From Tessaracoccus caeni (GTDB taxonomy: Bacteria; Actinomycetota; Actinomycetes; Propionibacteriales; Propionibacteriaceae), in NCBI RefSeq assembly GCF_029211185.1, contig NZ_JARGDO010000003.1, positions 186,001 through 250,000 on the forward strand: a stretch of 64,000 nt of DNA, written 5' to 3'. Of the stretch, positions 1-8,637 are shown piece by piece; position 1 is the stretch's first letter; the number at the start of each line of letters is the position of its first letter. The notes beneath the pieces are model-generated. The model did no database searches. It was given only the letters and a program-made list of their open reading frames with translations, and had not been told where the DNA came from. The position numbers were made by a program, and so were the translations under genes.

Positions 1-519
1 GTTGTTCATGTTCGTGGCGGCCGGTCCCCATTCGGGCAGGTAACCGGCGCCGAAGAAGGAGAACTCGCGGGGAACCGGAACGGAGATCGAGCCGGACCAC
101 CAGATCACCAGGCCGCGGAAGATCATCATTCCGGCGAGGGTGGTGATGAAGCCGGGGATGCCCATTTTGGAGAGCCAGAATCCGTGCCACGCGCCGACGA
201 TGGCGCCGATCAGCAGGCCGAGCAGCAGGCCGCCCCACCACGGGACGCCGAAGTCCCGGATCGAGATGGCGACCGACATGCCGACGAATGCCGCCACGGA
301 GCCCACCGACAGGTCGATGTGTCCGACGACGATCACCATCACCATGCCGATGGCCAGCACCAGCACGTAGGCGTTGCCGGCGATCAGATTCTGGAAGTTG
401 GAGGGGGTGAGCATGCGGCCGCCGGAGGCGACGTTGAACACGATCACCAGGAGGACGAGCGCCAGCATCATGGTGTACTGCTGGAGGTTGCCGCCCAGTA
501 CTTGCTTGAGAGCCTTCAT
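1..519 (-). CDS. mmsB: Multiple-monosaccharide ABC transporter permease (partial)
   Basis: Membrane permease of a sugar ABC importer of the XylH/RbsC/MmsB type. The reading frame starts with ATG (MKALKQVLGGNLQQ...) and stays open to the left edge of the window, so only the first 173 residues are present. Hydrophobic segments alternate with short loops, and the family hallmark GHIDLSVGS is visible near residue 65. It lies 29 bp downstream of the ATPase gene on the same strand, as in mmsA-mmsB or gguA-gguB operons. The substrate is not readable from the sequence; the family takes up xylose, arabinose, galactose or glucose. The C-terminal half lies outside the window. Confidence 0.88.
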   Translation of the reverse strand, partial: MKALKQVLGGNLQQYTMMLALVLLVIVFNVASGGRMLTPSNFQNLIAGNAYVLVLAIGMVMVIVVGHIDLSVGSVAAFVGMSVAISIRDFGVPWWGGLLLGLLIGAIVGAWHGFWLSKMGIPGFITTLAGMMIFRGLVIWWSGSISVPVPREFSFFGAGYLPEWGPAATNMNN

Positions 520-548
520 GTTTCTTCGGTCCTGTTTCTTCTCGCCGG

Positions 549-2096
549 TCAGGCTGCCGGTTCGGATGAGGTAGTGGTCATGCGGCGCATGAGGGATTCC
601 TGGTCGGCGTCGGCGGCCATCAGCTCGCCGGTGATCTCGCCTTCGCGGATGGTGTAGATGCGGTCGCTGATGCCGAGCAGCTCGGGCAGCTCGGAGGAGA
701 TCACGATGATCGCCTTGCCGCTGTCGGCCAGAGCGTGGATCAGCTTGTAGATCTCGAACTTGGCGCCGACGTCGATGCCGCGCGTGGGCTCGTCGAGGAT
801 GAGCAGCTCAGGGGAGGTGTACATCCACTTGGCGAGCACCACCTTCTGCTGGTTGCCACCCGAGAGGGTGGCCACGCCGACGTCGATCGACGGGGTCTTG
901 ATCCGCAGATCCTGGCGGTACTTCTCGGAGATCTCGTTCTCGATCGACGCCTGCAGCAGGCCGCCGCGGACGATGCCCTTGAGGTTGGCCGACGTGACAG
1001 TGGTCTTGATCGAGTCGAGCAGGTTGAGCCCCAGCACCTTGCGGTCTTCCGTGACGTAGGCGAGGCCGTCATCGATGGCCTGCTGCACGGTGGCGGGTGC
1101 GATCTCCTTGCCGCCCAGCGTCATCGTGCCGGACCGGAAGATGCCGTAGCTGCGGCCGAAGATCGAGCGGGCCAGCTCGGTGCGGCCCGCGCCCATCAGG
1201 CCCGCGAAGCCGACCACCTCGCCGCGGCGCACGTTGAACGACGCGTGCTTGACGATCATCCGGCCGGGGATGGTGGGGGACTCCACGTTCCAGTCGTGCA
1301 CCTCGAGCAGCACCTCGCGGATGTTCGGCGTGTGCTCGGGGTAGCGGTTCTCGATCGAGCGGCCCACCATGGAGCGGATGATCCGGTCCTCGTCCACCTG
1401 GCCGGCGATCACGTCGTAGGTCTCGACGGTCCGGCCGTCGCGGATCACGGTGACCGCGTCGGAGACGGCGGCGATCTCGTTCAGCTTGTGCGAGATCATG
1501 ATGCAGGTGATGCCGCGCGACTTGAGGCCGCGCATCAGGTCGAGCAGGTTGGCCGAATCGTCCTCGTTGAGGGCCGCAGTGGGCTCGTCGAGGATCAGCA
1601 GCTTCACGTTCTTGGACAGCGCCTTGGCGATCTCGACCAGCTGCTGCTGGCCGACGCCGAGGTTCTTGGTGGGCGTGTGCGGGTCGATGTCGAGGCCCAC
1701 CCGCGCGAGCAGTTCGGCCGCGCGCTGGTGCGCCGTGTTCCAGTCGATCAGGAGGCCCTTGCGCACCTCGGAGCCGAGGAAGATGTTCTCCGTGATGGAG
1801 AGCTCGGGGATCAGCGCCAGCTCCTGGTGGATGATGACGATGCCCTTCTCCTCCGAATCCTTGATCGTGGAGTTCTTGATCTCCTCGCCGTCGAAGAACA
1901 TGTCGCCTTCGTAGGTGCCGTGGGGCCAGACGCCGGAGAGCACCTTCATCAAGGTCGACTTTCCGGCGCCGTTCTCGCCGCAGATTGCGTGGATGTCGCC
2001 GCGGCGCACAGACATGGACACATCGTCGAGGGCCCGGACACCGGGGAACTCCTTGACGATGTGTCTCATCTCGAGCAGGACGTGACTGTCAGTCAT
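549..2096 (-). CDS. mmsA: Multiple-monosaccharide ABC transporter ATP-binding protein
   Basis: Cytoplasmic ATPase of a sugar importer, 515 aa, with the two tandem ABC domains typical of the RbsA/XylG/MmsA group. Domain 1 has Walker A GENGAGKST, an LGVGQQQLVEIAKA signature region and Walker B LLILDEPTAAL. Domain 2 has a degenerate Walker A (GLMGAGRTE), signature LSGGNQQKVVLAKW and LLILDEPTRGID, the usual asymmetry of this family. It is the first gene of the visible operon and is followed by the mmsB permease. No sugar-binding protein precedes it, so that gene must lie beyond the left edge or elsewhere. It is transcribed divergently from the ROK regulator at 2421, the obvious candidate for its repressor. 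Confidence 0.93.
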   Translation of the reverse strand: MTDSHVLLEMRHIVKEFPGVRALDDVSMSVRRGDIHAICGENGAGKSTLMKVLSGVWPHGTYEGDMFFDGEEIKNSTIKDSEEKGIVIIHQELALIPELSITENIFLGSEVRKGLLIDWNTAHQRAAELLARVGLDIDPHTPTKNLGVGQQQLVEIAKALSKNVKLLILDEPTAALNEDDSANLLDLMRGLKSRGITCIMISHKLNEIAAVSDAVTVIRDGRTVETYDVIAGQVDEDRIIRSMVGRSIENRYPEHTPNIREVLLEVHDWNVESPTIPGRMIVKHASFNVRRGEVVGFAGLMGAGRTELARSIFGRSYGIFRSGTMTLGGKEIAPATVQQAIDDGLAYVTEDRKVLGLNLLDSIKTTVTSANLKGIVRGGLLQASIENEISEKYRQDLRIKTPSIDVGVATLSGGNQQKVVLAKWMYTSPELLILDEPTRGIDVGAKFEIYKLIHALADSGKAIIVISSELPELLGISDRIYTIREGEITGELMAADADQESLMRRMTTTSSEPAA

Positions 2097-2420
2097 GGCT
2101 GTAGGCGTCTCCTTCGACTTGGCCTGCTGGTGAAAATAACCCGGCCATCACGGGCGGGCGATTGGCACGAGCGTAAGACGGCGAAACTCTTTGCGTCAAC
2201 TAATGAACTCAATGGTTATCAAACCGTTACCTTGTCTCATCGGACGTCGAGTGCGGCGTCGATGGGGCCAGAGAAGAGGAAAATGCCTAGTCAGCGCGAT
2301 GGTCGTCGATAGGCGGCAGCGGGCGTCCTGGTGGTGTGTTGAGTTTTTGTTGTGAACTCAACTCTGGAGCCTCTCGTGCGGCGCTGCTACCGTGGAGGTT
2401 CGAATCGAGGAGGATTTGTC
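2097..2420. other. Divergent intergenic region between mmsA and the ROK regulator
   Basis: This 324-bp gap separates two divergent genes. It is relatively AT-rich around 2180-2235 and carries a near-perfect palindrome at 2338-2362 plus a single AACTCAA half site at 2206-2212. An in-frame GTG at 2352 could extend the ROK gene, but it lies inside the palindrome and has no Shine-Dalgarno sequence. I see no other gene in it. Confidence 0.6.
2338..2362. promoter_or_regulatory. Candidate ROK operator palindrome
   Basis: GTTGAGTT and AACTCAAC are perfect 8-bp inverted arms separated by 9 bp. The element sits about 60 bp upstream of the ROK start codon and in the divergent promoter region of mmsA. 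A further half site (AACTCAA) lies at 2206-2212, closer to mmsA. ROK repressors bind palindromes of this kind next to their own gene. The assignment to this regulator is inferred from position. Confidence 0.55.
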
Positions 2421-3566
2421 GTGATCGGTGGCCGTGCGCGGGGTTCGCAGACCTCGCTGCGTGAAGCCAACAGCGCGAGCGTGGTCGAAGCCGTCAAGCT
2501 GTACGGGCAGATCACCCAGGTGGAGCTCGCCGCCGTCACGGGGCTGTCTCCCGCCACCATCTCGAACCTGGTCAAGCAACTCCAGGCCGACGGCGTGGTG
2601 CAGACCGACGCCACCATCCGCTCCGGCCGACGAGCGCAGTTGGTCTCGCTGAAGCGCACCTCCGGGTTGTCCGTCGGCGTGCACATCGGGCGGAGGCAGG
2701 CCTCCGTCGTCGTCTCCGATGCGTCCTGGCGGATCAACCTTTCGCAGCATCTGCCCCTTCCCGCCGATCATCGCAGCGACACCACGCTCGACCGGGTCGC
2801 CCTGCTCGTCGCCGAGCTGAGCGAGCAGGTGGGAGCCGACCTCGACGAGGTGGAGGCGATCGGCGTCGCGGCGCCGGTGTCCGATGGTCGGCCCGGCCCT
2901 CCTGGGCTCGCGGGCTGGGAGGACATCGACGTGGCCGCCGTGCTCGAACGACGGCTGGGACGGCGCGTGCTGATGGTCGGCGAGGCCGAGGCGGTGGCTG
3001 TCGCCGAGACCCGCTTCGGCAGCCTGAGAGGGGTGGGGTCCGCGCTGGTGGTGCGTTCCTCCGCGGTCACCGACAGCTGCCTGGTGGTGAACGGGCGACC
3101 GCTCGCGGGACGCGCCGGCGCACTCGGACACATCCAGGTCGACCCCGCCGGACGCATCTGCCGGTGTGGCGGGCGGGGCTGTCTGAACACCGTCGTCTCG
3201 TCGCTCTCCCTGCAGGAGCTGCTCCGGGTGAGTCACGGGCCGATGAGCCTGAAGGCGATCGTCGAGGCCGCGAAACGCGGGGACGCGGGGTGCTACCAGG
3301 TGATCGCCGACGCGGGCGCCGCCGTCGGATCGGTGGTCGCGGATGCCGCGGTGCTGCTCGCGCCGGAACGCATCTGCGTGGCCGGCGATCTGGCCGCCGC
3401 GGGGGGAGTCTTCATCGAGCCGATCAGACAGGCGCTTCGTTCCCGGCCCGTGCTCGAGAACGGGCCGGAGCTCGTGGTCATGGCGGACTGCGAGGAGCCC
3501 GAGGCGCGCGGGGCGTGGGCGAGCGCCCAGGACGTCGCCGAGACGACGAGGACGGTGGCAGAATGA
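2421..3566 (+). CDS. ROK family transcriptional regulator
   Basis: Sugar-responsive repressor of the NagC/XylR (ROK) family, 381 aa from the preferred start. An N-terminal winged helix-turn-helix (EANSASVVEAVKLYGQITQV, then AAVTGLSPATISNLVKQL) is followed by a sugar-kinase-like fold with the ROK zinc motif CRCGGRGCLN and the preceding GHIQVD. I chose GTG 2421 because GAGGAGG lies 7 nt upstream; the longer frame from GTG 2352 has no ribosome binding site and overlaps the palindrome. Its stop overlaps the next ATG by 4 nt, so the downstream ABC ATPase is probably co-translated. By position it should regulate mmsAB and the ATPase; the ligand is unknown. Confidence 0.9.
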   Translation: MIGGRARGSQTSLREANSASVVEAVKLYGQITQVELAAVTGLSPATISNLVKQLQADGVVQTDATIRSGRRAQLVSLKRTSGLSVGVHIGRRQASVVVSDASWRINLSQHLPLPADHRSDTTLDRVALLVAELSEQVGADLDEVEAIGVAAPVSDGRPGPPGLAGWEDIDVAAVLERRLGRRVLMVGEAEAVAVAETRFGSLRGVGSALVVRSSAVTDSCLVVNGRPLAGRAGALGHIQVDPAGRICRCGGRGCLNTVVSSLSLQELLRVSHGPMSLKAIVEAAKRGDAGCYQVIADAGAAVGSVVADAAVLLAPERICVAGDLAAAGGVFIEPIRQALRSRPVLENGPELVVMADCEEPEARGAWASAQDVAETTRTVAE

Positions 3567-4324
3567 GCGCCGTGCGAGAGACGGCACCGATGCTGAGCTT
3601 GCGCTCGATCAGCAAGTTCTTCGGCGGCGTGCAGGCGCTGGTCGAGGTCGACCTGGATGTGTACCCGGGGGAAGTCGTGGCATTGGTCGGCGACAACGCG
3701 GCCGGCAAGTCGACCCTGGCGCGCATCATCGCGGGCGTCTATCAACCCGACGGCGGATCCATCCGGATCGAGGGCCAGGAGGTGCGCATCGCGTCCACCC
3801 AGGCCGCCATCGGTATGCGCGTGGCCACCGTGTTCCAGGAGTACGCGCTCGTCGAAGCGCTGGACGTCACGGCCAACATCTTTCTCGGACGGGAGCTCTC
3901 CGACGGCGGGCTGCTCGATCAGCACCGGATGGACGAGCTGGCGCGCGCCTACCTGGGGCGGCTGCGCACCCGGATCCCCGACCTGCGCACCCCGCTGTAC
4001 GCGCTGTCGGCGGGGCAGCGGCAATGCGTCGCGATCGCCCGCACGCTGGTGAACAAGCCAAGGCTGGTGGTGCTCGACGAGCCCACCGCGGCGCTGTCGG
4101 TGGGGCAGACCGCCGAGGTGCTGAGCTACATCGAGGATCTCCGCTCACGAGGATTGGGTGTGATCGTGATCGGTCACAACCTGACGGATCTGCGGGCGGT
4201 GGCCGACCGCGTCGAGGTGTTGCGGCACGGCCGCAACAACGGCTCCTTCCCGGCGGCGACGGGCACCTACGAGGAGATCCTGGCCGCGATCACCGGCGCC
4301 ACCCGTCTCCGCGCCCGCTCCTGA
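3563..4324 (+). CDS. Orphan sugar ABC transporter ATPase (single domain)
   Basis: Single-domain ABC ATPase of 253 aa in the FrcA-like group of sugar importers. Walker A is GDNAAGKST, the signature is LSAGQRQCVAIAR and Walker B is LVVLDEPTAAL; the switch histidine is in IVIGHN. It resembles the first half of MmsA/RbsA. The ATG overlaps the ROK stop by 4 nt (ATGA), so the two form an operon. No permease or binding protein follows, so it must serve components encoded elsewhere or act as an accessory ATPase for the neighbouring MmsAB. Whether it is an independent subunit or a duplicated half of mmsA cannot be decided here. Confidence 0.87.
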   Translation: MSAVRETAPMLSLRSISKFFGGVQALVEVDLDVYPGEVVALVGDNAAGKSTLARIIAGVYQPDGGSIRIEGQEVRIASTQAAIGMRVATVFQEYALVEALDVTANIFLGRELSDGGLLDQHRMDELARAYLGRLRTRIPDLRTPLYALSAGQRQCVAIARTLVNKPRLVVLDEPTAALSVGQTAEVLSYIEDLRSRGLGVIVIGHNLTDLRAVADRVEVLRHGRNNGSFPAATGTYEEILAAITGATRLRARS

Positions 4325-4616
4325 AGACGACGCGGGATCTTTAGTGAAGATCCTCCTATAGATCTATGGATACCCCGTCCTGACCTTTCGTCCATGCTGC
4401 GGAAAAATTGGTGGCCAAAATAGTTAGCCACTATGGGATAAACCTTGGGTTAATGATCTTTTGTGGCCATTTTTCTTGCCCTTATGACTAGATATCGCAG
4501 CGTTTGCCGGGCATTTTGATTTCGGATTTCGTGTGGTTATCCTACCGATGCCGACTCCGGGGGGTAGGTCGGAGAAGATGACTCACGTTCACCTAAATTT
4601 TCTTGAATGGATCAAT

Positions 4617-6365
4617 ATGTCTCACCGTCGCCGCGTCTCGGCGCTTCTACTCTCACTTGGGGTGGCCACTGGAGGATTCCTCCTGGGGCCAGGCTCGGCT
4701 TCGGCCCAGGCCGCTGTCAGCTGTGACACCCTCTCCAAGGCCGTCTACACGAGCACCAACCCCGGCCTCGTCACCGATCTTCTGACGATCTACGCCGACG
4801 AGCACACCCAGGCTCAGCGCGCCTACGGCTTCTCGGCCGACGCGGGAGTCATGGGCTACGGCTCCAGTCGTCAACGCGACGGCTTGGTGCCGGTGGCCCG
4901 GCTCTACAACTCGAAGACCGCGGACTTCGCCTGGGCGGTGGGTGACCAGGATGTGCAGCAACTGAAGGCTCGTGGCTTCGCGCTCGAGGAGAGCGCGAAC
5001 TTCTATGCCGCGTCCGCTTCCGCCAGCTGCACCGTGGCCGTGCACCGCTACGTCAAGGGCGAGCACTATGCCTTCGCGGAGACCGCGGCGGAGCGCACGA
5101 AGCTTGCTGCGGCAGGCTGGTCTGATCAGGGAGCCATCTTCCACCTCAAGAAGGTCGAGGTGCCATCGGCGCCCACCACGCCGGCACCCACCAAGCCTCC
5201 TGCGACTCCGGCGCCCACTACTCCGGCCCCGACCAAGCCTGCCGTGACCCCGGCTCCGACGAAGCCGGCTGTGACTCCGGCGCCCACTACTCCGGCCCCG
5301 ACCAAGCCTGCCGTGACCCCGGCTCCGACGAAGCCGGCTGTGACCCCGGCACCCACTACTCCGGCCCCGACCAAGCCGGCTGTGACCCCGACACCTACCA
5401 CGCCTCCGGCGAACACCCGAGGCACTTTCAACCTCGCTGTCATCCCCGACACTCAGAACGAGACGGGGTCGAGCGATACCCGCATGGACAATCGGGCGAA
5501 GTGGTTGGTGGACTACCGGGCCAAGAACGGCCTGGAGTACGTGCTGCACACCGGTGATGTGGTCAACTGGGGAGCATTGGCTCCCTCACAGTTCGAGGTC
5601 GCCAAGAAGTCCTTCGCCATTCTCAAGAATGCGGGCATCCCCTATTCGATCGCGATCGGAAACCACGACACCCTTGCCGTGGGGCACAACGGAGTCTCAG
5701 GAAGTCGGGCGTACGGCGGTAGTGCGTATGCCGATAACCCGGAATGCAAGGAGAAACTGGGCAGCCGGTGCAATACCTCGCTGCTCATTCGCGATACGAC
5801 TGCTTTCAACCAGAACTTCCCTCTGTCGAGCATGAAGAACGTCGGCGGGGTGTTCGAGGCCGGCAAGGTCGACAACATGTGGACCACCTTCAATGCGGAC
5901 GGCGCCGACTGGCTCGTCCTGACTCTGGAGTTCCATGCCCGCGTGGAGGTCGTCGACTGGGCCAAGAAGGTCGTCGAGTCGCACCCGAACCACAACGTGA
6001 TCGTCCAGACCCACTCGTACCTGACGGGTTCGGCCAAGATCTACCAGACGAACGCCGGATACGGCTCCACCACTGGCCAGTACCTCCTCGATGAGCTGAT
6101 CAAGAAGTACTCGAACATCAAGCTGGCCTTCTCCGGTCACCAGGGCGCCGCTCACAGCCGTGTCGATACCGGAGTCAACGGCAACAAGGTGGTGTCCTAC
6201 GTCGGTGCCTTCCACTCGGCCACGAGCAACCCCGTCAGGATCGTCACGATCGACGCGGACACCGGCGTGGTGAAGAGCACCGTGGAGGCGCCTTCGCTCG
6301 ATACCACCTGGACGCAGTACTCGACGTCGCACACGATCAACGTGATCAAGAGCAAGACGAAGTAG
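4617..6365 (+). CDS. Secreted metallophosphoesterase with DUF5648-like and Pro-rich regions
   Basis: Predicted exported enzyme of 582 aa. The ATG at 4617 gives a clean Sec signal (MSHRRR, a hydrophobic core, then SASA); in-frame starts at 4533 and 4578 would bury it. After the signal comes a module with DUF5648-like repeats (aromatic and Gly rich, about residues 38-157), then a Thr/Pro/Ala/Lys linker built from a 23-residue repeat (about 160-265). A calcineurin-like phosphoesterase domain follows: DTQ near 278, GDVVNWG near 312, GNHDT near 348, HSYL near 465 and GH near 507, supplying the expected metal ligands. Substrate unknown. It is a paralogue of the gene at 34090-35592. Convergent with the M20 gene across a perfect palindrome. 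Confidence 0.85.
   Translation: MSHRRRVSALLLSLGVATGGFLLGPGSASAQAAVSCDTLSKAVYTSTNPGLVTDLLTIYADEHTQAQRAYGFSADAGVMGYGSSRQRDGLVPVARLYNSKTADFAWAVGDQDVQQLKARGFALEESANFYAASASASCTVAVHRYVKGEHYAFAETAAERTKLAAAGWSDQGAIFHLKKVEVPSAPTTPAPTKPPATPAPTTPAPTKPAVTPAPTKPAVTPAPTTPAPTKPAVTPAPTKPAVTPAPTTPAPTKPAVTPTPTTPPANTRGTFNLAVIPDTQNETGSSDTRMDNRAKWLVDYRAKNGLEYVLHTGDVVNWGALAPSQFEVAKKSFAILKNAGIPYSIAIGNHDTLAVGHNGVSGSRAYGGSAYADNPECKEKLGSRCNTSLLIRDTTAFNQNFPLSSMKNVGGVFEAGKVDNMWTTFNADGADWLVLTLEFHARVEVVDWAKKVVESHPNHNVIVQTHSYLTGSAKIYQTNAGYGSTTGQYLLDELIKKYSNIKLAFSGHQGAAHSRVDTGVNGNKVVSYVGAFHSATSNPVRIVTIDADTGVVKSTVEAPSLDTTWTQYSTSHTINVIKSKTK
5161..5412 (+). repeat. Coding minisatellite, 69-bp unit
   Basis: The linker of the secreted phosphoesterase is encoded by a nearly exact 69-bp unit repeated about 2.7 times, with partial units at each end. 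Each unit encodes TPAPTTPAPTKPAV plus TPAPTKPAV. Such arrays change length by slippage or unequal crossing-over and set how far the catalytic domain stands from its anchor module. Confidence 0.85.
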
Positions 6366-6394
6366 TACCCCGCCCTCAGGTGTCGAAAGCTACC

Positions 6395-6430
6395 CCGTGT
6401 CCCGCTCGCGCATGCGCGAGCGGGACACGG
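6395..6430. terminator. Perfect 36-bp palindrome between convergent genes
   Basis: The whole 36 bp is its own reverse complement (CCGTGTCCCGCTCGCGCA and its mirror), an 18-bp stem with no loop bases left over. It abuts the stop codon of the M20 gene at 6431 and lies 29 bp after the phosphoesterase stop. It fits a bidirectional terminator without U-tract, common in actinobacteria. Confidence 0.8.
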
Positions 6431-7600
6431 TCACGTCAGCTTGTCGAAGGCTAGTTCGGCCAGGAGGCGCGCACCGTCGTCGAGGACCGAATCGTCGAAC
6501 CGGGCGTAGGCCGAGTGGTTGAACGGGGCGGTGTCCGGATCGAGATCGGGTGGGCAGGCCGACAGGCCGATGAAGCAGCCGGGCGCCTCGAGCAGCAGCC
6601 GGGAGAAGTCCTCGGCGCCGGCGAGCGGGCGCTCCCAGCGTGCGTGACGCTCGTCCCCGAACAGCTCTGCGACCTTCGCCGCCACCACGTCGGCCTCGGT
6701 GTCGTCGTTGACGGTGACGGGGTATTGCTCGATCAGGGTGAAGTCGCAGGTGAGTCCGTGTGCGTCGGCGATGCCGTGGGCGAGCCCGCGGAGCCTCTCG
6801 ATGAGCCGATCTCGGGTGGGGCGGGAGAATGCGCGCAAGGTGGCGTGGGCCTCGCCTTCCTCCGGGATCACGTTGGCGATCGTGCCGGCGCTCAGCTTCC
6901 CGACGGTGACCACGACGGGATCGAAGACGTCGAAGGAGCGGGTGACCATCGCGTGCGTCGCGGTGACCAGCTCGGCCAGTGCGGGTACGGGATCGGCGGC
7001 GCGCTGCGGGGTGGAGCCGTGGCCGCCTCGCCCGATGTAGCGGATCTGGGCCACGTCCGAGGAGGCCATCACTGTGCCGGGCTTGGTGCTGATCGTGCCG
7101 CAGGGGTCGAGCGCGGACCAGACGTGGATCGCATATACCCAGTCGGGGCGCGACCCGGCCACGTCGAGCAGGCCCTCTTCCAGCATGTAGCGGCATCCGT
7201 CGACGCCCTCTTCTCCGGGCTGGAACATGAAGACCACGTCGCCCGCGAGCTCGTCGCGTCGCTCACACAGCGTGTGGGCCGCCCCGATCAGCATCGCCAT
7301 GTGCAGGTCATGGCCGCAGGCGTGCATGTTGCCGTTCGTGCTGGCCCACTCGAGGCCGGTGAGCTCGGTCACGGGAAGGGCGTCCATGTCGGCGCGCAGC
7401 AGCACGACGGGGCGCTTGCCCGTCGTCGGGCGGCCACCGCGCAGCACTCCGACGACTGACGAGACGGCTTTGCCGAGGGTGATCTCCAGGGGCAGCCCGT
7501 CCAGGGCTTTCAGCACGTAGGCCTGGGTTTCCGGGAGGTCGAGCCCCACTTCCGGGATCCGGTGCAGGTCGTGGCGGATGGAGACGAGATCGGTGGTCAT
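6431..7600 (-). CDS. M20 family amidohydrolase
   Basis: Cytoplasmic zinc metallohydrolase of 389 aa in the M20D (IAA-amino acid hydrolase, hippurate hydrolase, N-acetyl-L,L-diaminopimelate deacetylase-like) group. Metal-binding signatures are visible: HACGHDLHMAML, FMFQPGEEGVDG with the catalytic Glu pair, and the C-terminal GAEDFS region. The lid-domain motif GRGGHGSTPQ is also present. Length is normal. It has no same-strand neighbour, so it is probably a single transcription unit ending at the palindrome. The substrate is not determined by sequence; deacylation of an N-acyl amino acid is the safe general function. Confidence 0.88.
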   Translation of the reverse strand: MTTDLVSIRHDLHRIPEVGLDLPETQAYVLKALDGLPLEITLGKAVSSVVGVLRGGRPTTGKRPVVLLRADMDALPVTELTGLEWASTNGNMHACGHDLHMAMLIGAAHTLCERRDELAGDVVFMFQPGEEGVDGCRYMLEEGLLDVAGSRPDWVYAIHVWSALDPCGTISTKPGTVMASSDVAQIRYIGRGGHGSTPQRAADPVPALAELVTATHAMVTRSFDVFDPVVVTVGKLSAGTIANVIPEEGEAHATLRAFSRPTRDRLIERLRGLAHGIADAHGLTCDFTLIEQYPVTVNDDTEADVVAAKVAELFGDERHARWERPLAGAEDFSRLLLEAPGCFIGLSACPPDLDPDTAPFNHSAYARFDDSVLDDGARLLAELAFDKLT

Positions 7601-7799
7601 GACACTTGTCTACCGCATCGGACGAACGGTGCCGTGGAGGATCTCTATCCGGGCGCCTCCCACGCGTTGCCGTTGCGAATGTTAGTCGATTGTCCAGGAG
7701 GTGCTGGGCCATTTGTCTAAGAGGTGGAGTTATGCAAAGATGACTGCAAGTACAGGTGTTGGGAGCCTGCACGGTTGCACCACATGGGGGGAAGTGCAC

Positions 7800-8582
7800 A
7801 TGAGTACCGCGTTCTTTTTGTCCGCGTTCGACCTTGTAGATGTCGGCGACGTTGACGTTCTAAACCAAGCCGCAGAAGAATCCGATCGCGTGGAAGCGCT
7901 CGTTCTATCCGATGAAGCGGTTCGCCAGGTGACAGGGAAACTGCCCGTCATCCCGGCCAAAGAGCGTCTGGAGATCGTAGGGGCGATCCGGGACGTCTCC
8001 GATGCGGACATCTTCGACCCGCACCGAAGCATCAAGCGCAGCGTGAATGACATCGTCTTCGCGCGCGAGAGCGTCGGAGTGGGCGCTGCGCCTGTCGACC
8101 GTTGGATCGCACCCCGGCGCCTTCGCCCGGCATCGGATATGGCCAGCCTGAGGGCCGCCAAGACTGGGCATGGCGTGCTCGGCTATGTGCCAGGGGCGTG
8201 GGATCGGTTCCACATCGGCCACCTCAACCTCCTGCGACGTGCTCGCCAGCACTGCGATCGGCTGGTCGTAGGTGTCGTGACCGACCAGGAGCTCTACAAC
8301 GCCAAGGGCAAGATGCCGATGGTTCCGCTCGAGGAGCGGATGCAGGTTGTCGCGGCGATGGACATCGTCGACGCGGTGGTGGTCGACTTCTCGACCAGCA
8401 AGCTCGACGTCTGGGATCGCGTCCACTTCGACGTTCTCTTCAAGGGTGACGACTGGAAGGGCACCTCGAAGGGCACTCAGCTCGAGACAGAGATGCTGAG
8501 CGTCGGGGCCAGCGTGCATTATTTCCCGTACACTGCCCACACGTCCTCGACGGCTCTACGACAGATCCTCGCAGGCCGCTGA
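7800..8582 (+). CDS. Nucleotidyltransferase with degenerate N-terminal copy (TagD-like)
   Basis: Protein of 260 aa whose C-terminal half (about 118-260) is a glycerol-3-phosphate cytidylyltransferase-like domain: GAWDRFHIGHLNLL holds the HxGH active site, and FKGDDWKG is the second family motif. The N-terminal half has the fold's order (SAFDLVDVGDVDVLNQA, then LPVIPAKERLEIVGAI matching MPMVPLEERMQVVAAM in the C-half) but lacks HxGH, so it looks like a dead duplicate. The ATG at 7800 follows a GGGGGGAAG ribosome site; the frame further upstream is unsupported. It opens the polymer locus and probably makes a CDP- or ADP-activated small alcohol. The gene at 35718-36200 is a single-domain paralogue. 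Confidence 0.82.
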   Translation: MSTAFFLSAFDLVDVGDVDVLNQAAEESDRVEALVLSDEAVRQVTGKLPVIPAKERLEIVGAIRDVSDADIFDPHRSIKRSVNDIVFARESVGVGAAPVDRWIAPRRLRPASDMASLRAAKTGHGVLGYVPGAWDRFHIGHLNLLRRARQHCDRLVVGVVTDQELYNAKGKMPMVPLEERMQVVAAMDIVDAVVVDFSTSKLDVWDRVHFDVLFKGDDWKGTSKGTQLETEMLSVGASVHYFPYTAHTSSTALRQILAGR

Positions 8583-8637
8583 TCCAGGCAACGCCGGATC
8601 CTCAGCAGCCTTTCGCTGAAATTAGGAGTTTCTTCCA

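Noticed and set aside
735..2312. 525-aa plus-strand frame opposite mmsA
   Set aside because: Antisense shadow of a gene with clear ABC motifs; rich in Arg, Gly, His and Asp with no domain pattern.
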